Source of the DNA: Kitagawia praeruptora
Lineage: Eukaryota > Streptophyta > Magnoliopsida > Apiales > Apiaceae
Assembly: GCA_037693485.1 (NCBI GenBank)
Contig: CM075344.1
Coordinates: 74,519,501-74,583,500 of the forward strand
Length of the DNA stretch: 64,000 bases
Direction of reading: 5' to 3'
This document shows positions 57,029 to 64,000 of the stretch, in pieces (position 1 is the stretch's first letter; every line of letters begins with the position of its first letter). The notes under the pieces are model-generated. The model did not search any database. It was given only the letters and a program-made list of their open reading frames with translations, and was not told the origin of the DNA. Both the position numbers and the translations under genes were made by a program.

Positions 57029-60000
57029 CTACCTAACCTCCTCAAGATCCGGTGTTGTTCTGAGATAATCTATCAACAGTCTTCTCTCAGCATTTTCAAG
57101 TTCTCTTTCCATGACCTCCTTGATCTCTCTTAACTCTGGATCATTTTCATCAGTCTGATAGATAGCAGCTCTTAGATCATAGATTTTATTTCTCCTCATT
57201 TCATTCCCCAGTCTTATGAACTTTACTTCCTCTGATTGAGAATTAAAATCAAGAACTGTAATACCCAAATCAGTCTTTAACTTTGCAGTTCCCTTCTTCA
57301 TTTCAACAAGGTTCCCATCCCAATCTCTGTATTTAGGAACATACTCTTCAGTAGTCTTCGATCCAGTAAAGGCTTTGGCTCTCAGCATATATTCTCTTAT
57401 AGAATTAGCAATAAGCTCTGTTCGTCGATTTCTGACTTTGAATATATACAGAACATACTGAAGTTCTTCAAACAACTTGAGCTTGATCGCATCTTCATTC
57501 ACTCTATACACTGTTCCATCTGCCATGAAGTACAACAGAAAGTGAATATCTAAGCTCTTTTGGTGAACTAGTTGAACTGATTCCAATTTGTCCAGATTCT
57601 CTTGAATAATACCAGAACCAAGAGAGACAAGTGAAGATGGATCTCTTGGACTGTTACTAACTCTCAAATCTCTTCTAGAACCTAAGCCAGAAGTATTCCT
57701 GCCTGGTGGCTTTCCTGAACAAGCAATGTTATGTTGATAACCACCAATTCCTTCTGTTTGTGCTTGAACTGGAATTTTTGGTCTAGAAAACCCAGGTAAA
57801 GGTTTGCTTTGAATCTGTATAGAATCACTTACAACTTGTGTGGCAACAGAGGTTGTAACTATCTTTTTACCTTTGCTTTCTTCACCCATCACCCCTTTCA
57901 GTTTTAACTTAACATCAAGAGAAGATTTTCTTACCAACTTTCCTTCTTCTTCTTCTTCCTCTTCTTCTTGAATACCAGATAATTTTTCTTTAATTTCAAT
58001 TCCTTTCCTTGCAGGCCTTGAAGCTTTGGCAATCTTCTTTCCTTTCTTTTACTTCAATGCCTTCAATTGTTCTTCTTGCAACAGCTTTTCTTCAGCATGT
58101 ATATCTTCAAGTGTAGCCTTAGCATTTTCCTCACGAAAAATCTTAGCAGCTAGCTCTTCATCTGTTTGTGGATTGTCAGTGAATGACAAATCCTTTTGCC
58201 TTGAAGTAGAAGTACTCTGAAGATTTGTATTTGCTACCAAATTTGACTTTGACCTTGTAGACCTTCCATGTCCATGTCTTGGATTTGCAATTCTTAACCC
58301 CTTATCAGCATTTGCACCTTCTTCATCCAGATGATCCTTCTTTGACAGAGTTTGAATTTGCTTGCACTTAGTTTTAGCAATTCTCTCCCCCTTTTTGACA
58401 TCATCACCATCTGGAATCAGAATAGAGGTGATTAACTCAAGAGAGTTTGCAATAGAATCAACCTTTTCAGTCAACAAAAGCTGATTCTATTCAACTTTGC
58501 TCAATCTATCATTAAGAGCCTCCTGAGCTTTGGAAAATTGTTGAAATAGCTTAGAATTAGCTCTTTGAGATTTCTCCTCATGAGTAGCAACCTCTGTTCT
58601 AAGATCAACAATTGCCTTCTGATTGTCATCAAACCTGTGATTTAAAGACTTGATCTGAATCATTGTTCCTTGTAGACAAGTGAAAATATCAGGATTTGAA
58701 ATCTTTGAAGAATTTGCCTTGAGAAAGGTAGCTGCTCTGCCAGGAGGAAAAATACAATCTGATTTGTACCAATCTGCAGTCTGCTTGGTCAAATAATTAT
58801 CATCAATTTCTTGAACAGAAGGTCCAGCAAAGTCTGGTTTCTCTCCTGTTTTCTGTCCATCAGTTTGAAATTGTTCATTTTCAGCTCCTGTACTCATGTC
58901 TTCAAAAGAATCACTAACTGACGCATCAGTATGTGCAACTGAAGCAATTTCTTCATTTTGGGCAGCAACTGTTTCTTGAGCAACTTGTTTTCCTTTATCA
59001 CCTTGTGCATGCTCTGAAGAAACAACCTTTGCTGGTTGATCAATCTCCTCACCATGATCAGAAACATGATGTGCATCAGAGAATAACTCTGTGTGTGATG
59101 CAACCTCAGTGTCTTCTAATACAACAGTAGGCTCATCTGCAACACCAGTATCAACAGAGTTTGTAGCAGCCATGGGTGTTGGAATAGATGCTTCAACATC
59201 AAAAGAAAATGGAATGAGAGTTTCATCAAACTCTTCCATTGCAATGAATGCATCTCTGTTATCTTCAGTAGTCTGAACCTCAGCAATCACTGGTTCATCA
59301 ATTCTAAAATCTTTTTCTGCTACAGTAGGTTCAGTTATAACCTCTGTCTCAACAGCAGGAATCTCTTTAGAGATAGCCTCTGGAGTTTCAACAACTTGCT
59401 CATCATCAGAGTCTGTAAGAATCAGCCTTCTTCTTTTTGCTTGAGGTTCTTCAATCACCTCTTCTTCTTCACTAGAGTTATCTTGAACTGGTGGTGATGA
59501 AGGCCTATTTGCCCTTTGAATCTTTCTTCTGGTGTAAACAGCTCCAGTTGATGTCTGTTTAGCCTTTGAATGCCTTGTATTCTGTGCAGTGTGTATTTTT
59601 CTTTTTGGTTTAGATTTGGATTGAGGTTGAGTAGTAGGAACTGACTCAGCGTTTATTTGTTCAGTGTTGATGGGTTCAGATTGTTATTGATGTGATGTAG
59701 TAGGGACAGTGTTTGTGGGTGTTGGCTCAGGTGATGGTATAGGATTAGTGTGTATGGTTTGAGTGTGGTCAGTGGCTAAAGGTTCAGGCATTTGTTGTGT
59801 TTCTGGTTGTTGTGTTTATTGTGGTTCATGTTGTGGTGATTGGGAATCTTGGGGTTGATTTAGAAAGTTTTGCAGGGCAAGTGGCAAAACAAGAACAGGG
59901 AGATCTTTACCAACATCTTTATTAGTCATATCAGAAAATATTCTCTTATTGACTCGAAAAGGTTGGATCACATCAGCTGCATCAATTTCTAATCCAGGTA

Positions 60001-60640
60001 CACTGGCATTGAATAAAAGTTGACAAAACCTAGCAAAATATACTGTAGTAGACTCTGACAATTTATCACCTAAATTCATTAACACATATCGACCAAAATC
60101 AAAATTACTGCCATAGAGTAGAGAATACCCAATTTGCAGACTATCCATAGGAATGGCATCCCAGTTGGTGACTTTCTTCTGGAATGTCCTGGTAATGCAG
60201 TTAAAGAAAAAATTCCATTCCTTTCTAAGATTTGGCCGTTTGACACTGCCTAGCTTTGCAAGAGAATCCATGTAACCAATTTCTGTTAACATGTCCCGCA
60301 GATTTTGCTCAGAAACAATAGCATATGAGGTATGTGTGTCGAAGTCCATGGTCTCTCGAACAGTTTGTGGAGTAATCACAAACTCTTGTTCATCATGAGT
60401 GAAGATTATAGACGGAGTCCCATTCTCTCCTCCATCTACATACTTTGAGTTTTGCCAGAAAGTGGCAATCTGAGATGCAGATAGAACAGCAGGTTCAATC
60501 AATGCTTGCCCAATCTCAGAGTCACGGAGAAAATTCTGTATAAGATGAAACGCCTCAGGAGCACGGTCATTCTCAAGTAAAGCTGCAAAATTGTTAGGAA
60601 CAAAACGAAGACCAAGAGAAGTAAAAGGTTTAGTCGCCAT
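57029..60640 (-). pseudogene. Extra ORF of element C, disabled by four in-frame stops
   Basis: A single minus-strand frame runs 1,204 codons from ATG at 60640 (MATKPFTSLG) to the end at 57029. It is broken only by stops at 59816-59818 (TAA), 59684-59686 (TAA), 58487-58489 (TAG) and 58049-58051 (TAA), with no frameshift. The N-terminal domain matches ORF3 of element A: FW at 61-62, NLRKEW 137-142, QIGYSLLYG 169-177, YFARFCQ, with the same 31-residue distance from LRKEW to QIGY. Then follow a Pro/Gln/Thr-rich and acidic linker (RRRLILTDSDDE), a helical segment before the TAG, an EEEEEEE stretch, and a C-terminal globular part rich in charged helices (REIKEVMERELENAERRLL). The hydrophobic stretch before the ATG lacks its own ATG and is not counted. 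Function unknown. Confidence 0.75.
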
Positions 60641-61725
60641 TAGATCAAGAAACAAGCAAGAAATGACAGTGAAAATGATATGTAGGAAAGGTGTTTGTGA
60701 AAATGTCGAAACGAAAAACACAAAGGAGCTCTGTGGTTGAATAAAGTGAATATGAGTGGAGGTGAAGTGATAGTAACAAAAAGTGATTTGAGTAGTAATT
60801 AAAAATTAAAACTCAATCGTTTGTACATTGAAAACACGCAACCGTTCCTAGAGTAATGTGAAAGTGGAACACAATAATGGGTGAGTTGGACACGTGTCAA
60901 TCATCCAACGGATCAATTAATCATGCGCAGTAAAAAGCAATTATTACCGCTGTCTTTCCTATTATCAAGACACTTTTCCACATTTACACTCATTAACAGT
61001 TGTCAAACACTCTATTTACTCCAAAATTTTCACATTATCTTAATGAAAATTTACCTTAGAGTACGGAACACAATTCAACAGCGTTTGTCAATTTTCCAAC
61101 TTTATCACCGAAACCCTTTCAAAAATTGCACAGTTGTGAATATATGTGTGTGTGTAGCAGAGGTTACCAAATCAATTTTTATAGCATCTAATATTTCATA
61201 AAATCCATAAAGCAAATCAATAAACACTGAATGCACAAACCCTCATAGTAAACACTGATTATATGATGAATGCTAAACTCTGTAGTTCCTTAAATACAGA
61301 AATCTGAATAACCCTATTCCCATTGATGTTCATGATTATCCAAGTAAGCACACAGTCGTTATAGAAAAAAAGATCAAGAGATAGGTATCAAAGCATCATT
61401 CAGTGAGTAACATGTCAGGGATTTGATAAACTCACAAACTCTCAATGCACACCAGTGTTTAGGTGAAGTGTTTTCACTCAAATTCAATCAGTAAAAGCAG
61501 ATACTTCCATAGGCTTGAATTTCCACCAAGTCTACACTACTTTGAGTACACGTATGCACAAATCAAAAGGACTTTATTCAGGGTTGTAATTTAGTATGAT
61601 CAAACAGGTGAGAAGAGATGAATTAAATGAATAAATGGTGAACTGAACAATTTAATAGACCAAAGTGTTCAGTCACACTGTTAGTACATATCTGTACAAG
61701 ATGATCAGCATATATATATTTTTTT

Positions 61726-61763
<38 letters not shown>

Positions 61764-62673
61764 CTGAGTAAACTTTTCCTTTTGTAGAGAAACTCTCACC
61801 TGCTTGCATTTGATTTTCCAAAAAAAATATAACTGCTCTTAATACTTCAGAGTTTAAAAAAAAAGGAGCAGTTATTTAGGCTCAAAGGGGTTTACTAAGG
61901 GTGGAATTTATGAACAGTGTTTGGAGAAAGATGGTAAATCCTAGTGCCTTTATCATTTTCATGCACACACATATCATGTAGTCTCAAAATGGTTTAACAC
62001 AAGTTCTAGAGCAACATACTCACTGATGAACATCACACAACAATAAAATCAGATTGATAGAAAATGTATCAATCACTTACTTGGCTCAAATTCTCACAGG
62101 GTGCAGACATGAATTGTTTCTCACCAAACTAAACAATGATACATCTCAAGTTTTAAAGTTTTCATAAGTACAAACAAGGAGTCATCAAGAACTATGTATA
62201 TGTCTTGGAAACAGAGTGTCACTAATCAGAGTTTAGAGTTCATCAATATCAGAAGTTATTTATGAGAGGCAATGCACACAGTATTCATAGACTCAGAGTT
62301 TAGGACTAAATAAACTAAGAGATGCTATAAATATGAAACAATATCATGCTGTGTTAACTTACTGCACAAGATCTGATTAGATCACAGTGACTCAGAAAGA
62401 GTCATGATTTAATCACTGAGAATCAGGCTTCATACATATTTCTTCATAGGTGTTTTCATCAAAAAATCAATTCAGAATTCACAGAGTTTATCAAACATAT
62501 TAACAGTGTATGACAGACAGACATGCTGACAGAGTTTAACAGTGTGTAAACAAAACCATGTTAACAGAGTATGCATAATAGAGTTTAATCAACAAGGTTC
62601 ACATAGCACTTAACAATTCACAGAAAATGAGCAACACATTTTATAAGAAAAATTTTGAGTCTAACCAACATTT
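60641..62673. other. Spacer between pol and the extra ORF in element C
   Basis: About 2 kb without a supported frame. Just upstream of the extra ORF (60641-60780) there is a CT-rich leader on the minus strand. An AT microsatellite is at 61711-61760. Recurrent CAGAGTTTA/CAGTGTTTA motifs occur at 62475-62600 and again near 56960. It may hold promoter or splice signals for the extra ORF. Confidence 0.5.
61711..61760. repeat. AT dinucleotide microsatellite
   Basis: An almost uninterrupted run of AT with a short T-run at its left side. Confidence 0.9.
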
Positions 62674-64000
62674 TTAGTCAAAACCAGAGACCATTCCTAG
62701 TTCATTGACCAGCCTTGTGAATGTTGCTTCACTCAAAGGCTTGGTGAAGACATCTGCAAGTTGTTGATCTGTAGACACAAAGTGGAGCTCAATGTTGCCT
62801 TTCTCTACATGCTCTCTGATAAAGTGATATCTTATGCTGATGTGCTTGGTCATTGAGTGTTGTACTGGATTACCTGTCATTGCAATAGCACTTTGGTTAT
62901 CACAGAAAATAGGTATTTTGCTATACCTCAATCCATAATCCAGCAATTGATTCTTCATCCATAGAATCTGTGCACAACAGCTACCAGCAGCAATATACTC
63001 TGCTTCAGCTGTAGATGTGGATATTGATTTCTGTTTCTTTCTGTACCAAGAAACAAGTCTGTCACCAAGAAATTGACAACTTCCACTGGTGCTTTTTCTG
63101 TCAATCTTACAGCCTGCAAAGTCTACATCAGAATAACCAAGTAGTTTGAAATTTGATTCTCTTGGGTACCACAACCCTAAAGTTATAGTGCCCTTGAGAT
63201 ACTTAAAAATCCTCTTCACAGCTGTTAAATGTGGTTCTCTTGGATCTGCCTGAAACCTTGCACATAGACATGTTGCATACATGATATCAGGTCTACTTGC
63301 TGTTAGATAGAGAAGAGAGCCAATCATTCCTCTGTAACTTGTCATATCTACTGATGACCCTGTATCTTTGTCCAATTTAGTTGCAGTTGCCATGAGAGTT
63401 ATTGCAGATGAACAGTCAAGCATGCCAAATTTCTTGAGAAGATTTTTGGTATACTTTGCTTGATTGATAAAAATTCCATCATCTGTTTGCTTCACCTGTA
63501 AGCCTAGAAAATAACTTAGCTCTCCCATCATACTCATTTGATACCTGGACTGCATGAGCTTGGCAAACTTCTTACAGAGTTTATCATTAGTAGATCCAAA
63601 AATAATGTCATCAACATATATCTGAACTAAAAGCAAGTCACTTCCAGATTTCAAATAAAACAGAGTTTTATCAATTGTACCTCTGTTGAATCCACTTTCT
63701 AAAAGAAATTGAGCCAGAGTTTCATACCATGCTCTTGGTGTCTGCTTAAGTCCATATAGTGCCTTGTCTAGCCTGTAAACATGATCCGGATATTTTGGAT
63801 CTACAAAACCAGGTGGTTGTTCAACAAACACTTCTTCTTCAAGTTTTCCATTCAGAAAAGCACTTTTAACATCCATCTGAAAAACCTTGAATTTCTTGTG
63901 AGAAGCATAAGCAAGAAACATCCTTATTGCCTCCAACCTGGCAACTGGAGCAAAAGTCTCATCATAATCTATCCCCTCTTGCTGTGAATAGCCTTTTGCC
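62674..64000 (-). CDS. Pol of Copia element C, RT and RNase H part (partial at the window edge)
   Basis: The frame is open from the edge ([22 protein letters not shown]) to TAA or equivalent at 62674; about 441 codons are visible. It contains the reverse-transcriptase motifs [22 protein letters not shown] and YVDD, the connection region, and RNase H ([41 protein letters not shown]). Compared with element A it is the same lineage but clearly diverged. GYSDVDFAG has Val where Ala is common, which should not affect catalysis. No stop or frameshift is seen, in contrast to the extra ORF downstream. Gag, protease and integrase should lie to the right. Confidence 0.93.
   Translation of the reverse strand, partial: AKGYSQQEGIDYDETFAPVARLEAIRMFLAYASHKKFKVFQMDVKSAFLNGKLEEEVFVEQPPGFVDPKYPDHVYRLDKALYGLKQTPRAWYETLAQFLLESGFNRGTIDKTLFYLKSGSDLLLVQIYVDDIIFGSTNDKLCKKFAKLMQSRYQMSMMGELSYFLGLQVKQTDDGIFINQAKYTKNLLKKFGMLDCSSAITLMATATKLDKDTGSSVDMTSYRGMIGSLLYLTASRPDIMYATCLCARFQADPREPHLTAVKRIFKYLKGTITLGLWYPRESNFKLLGYSDVDFAGCKIDRKSTSGSCQFLGDRLVSWYRKKQKSISTSTAEAEYIAAGSCCAQILWMKNQLLDYGLRYSKIPIFCDNQSAIAMTGNPVQHSMTKHISIRYHFIREHVEKGNIELHFVSTDQQLADVFTKPLSEATFTRLVNELGMVSGFD

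Larger units (their letters stand above)
56266..64000 (-). mobile_element. Copia LTR retrotransposon, element C (cut by the right window edge)
   Basis: It reads leftward: pol (64000-62674), spacer, extra ORF (60640-57029), polypurine tract and 3' LTR (56873-56266). The 5' LTR and gag lie outside the window, so the target duplication cannot be checked. The pol proteins and the extra ORF make it a relative of element A, but its LTR is different and shorter (608 bp). Confidence 0.88.

Noticed and set aside
60641..60721. Hydrophobic N-terminal extension (possible signal peptide) of the element C extra ORF
   Set aside because: The extension has no ATG (it would start at GTG) and element A lacks it; the ATG at 60640 matches the MAT start of element A.

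Overview
This is a transposon-rich piece of a plant (eudicot, probably asterid) nuclear genome. It is AT-rich and has spliced genes with plant-type introns, an intronless PPR gene, and plant classes of mobile element: Copia LTR elements, Helitrons, PIF/Harbinger, a Mutator-like foldback, hAT and Tourist MITEs, L1- and RTE-type LINEs. An asterid origin (Apiaceae or Asteraceae) is only a guess, based on the style of the large Copia elements and their extra ORF. Host genes occupy a small fraction of the window.

Layout, left half (1-30367). A cytosolic inorganic pyrophosphatase gene (PPA, 8 coding exons, 216 aa) occurs twice, at 1813-4691 and 23179-26057. They lie in a segment (1-6218 and 21367-27565) that is identical by eye except for two substitutions and a CT-microsatellite length change. 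The simplest reading is a 21.3-kb tandem duplication whose second copy is 6219-27565. Its left breakpoint lies in an intron of a RABE1/Rab8 GTPase gene, leaving only exons 1-2 of that gene here. Its right breakpoint lies in a CT tract inside a PIF/Harbinger element. The unit also carries an L1-like LINE relic, a coding-poor LTR element (10454-16875, target duplication AGTAT), a 1-kb foldback element, small MITEs, and a Helitron that landed in a Stowaway-like MITE just upstream of the PPA promoter.

Layout, right half (30368-64000). Element B is a coding-poor LTR element on the minus strand (31272-50182). One of its LTRs was split by element A (31475-45613), a 14.1-kb Copia element with almost identical LTRs, so A is very young. 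A encodes Gag (two zinc knuckles), an intact Pol, and a large extra protein downstream of pol, in the position used by env-like ORFs in SIRE/Maximus elements. B also contains an RTE fragment and an hAT-type MITE. Then come a Tourist MITE, a decayed minus-strand gene of unknown function, an intact PPR protein gene (53043-55085, minus) and a 347-bp Helitron. From 56266 to the right edge lies a third LTR element, C (Copia, minus strand), with a 3' LTR, a homologous extra ORF carrying four in-frame stops but no frameshift, and the RT/RNase H end of pol.

The most interesting items are: the extra ORF family shared by elements A and C (same position; motifs LRKEW and QIGY at the same 31-residue spacing); the dense TTCnnGAA (heat-shock-element-like) repeats in the LTRs of A and their complementary array after pol; and the recent duplication that copied PPA and cut a Rab GTPase gene. 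All comparisons were made by eye; no alignment or database search was run.
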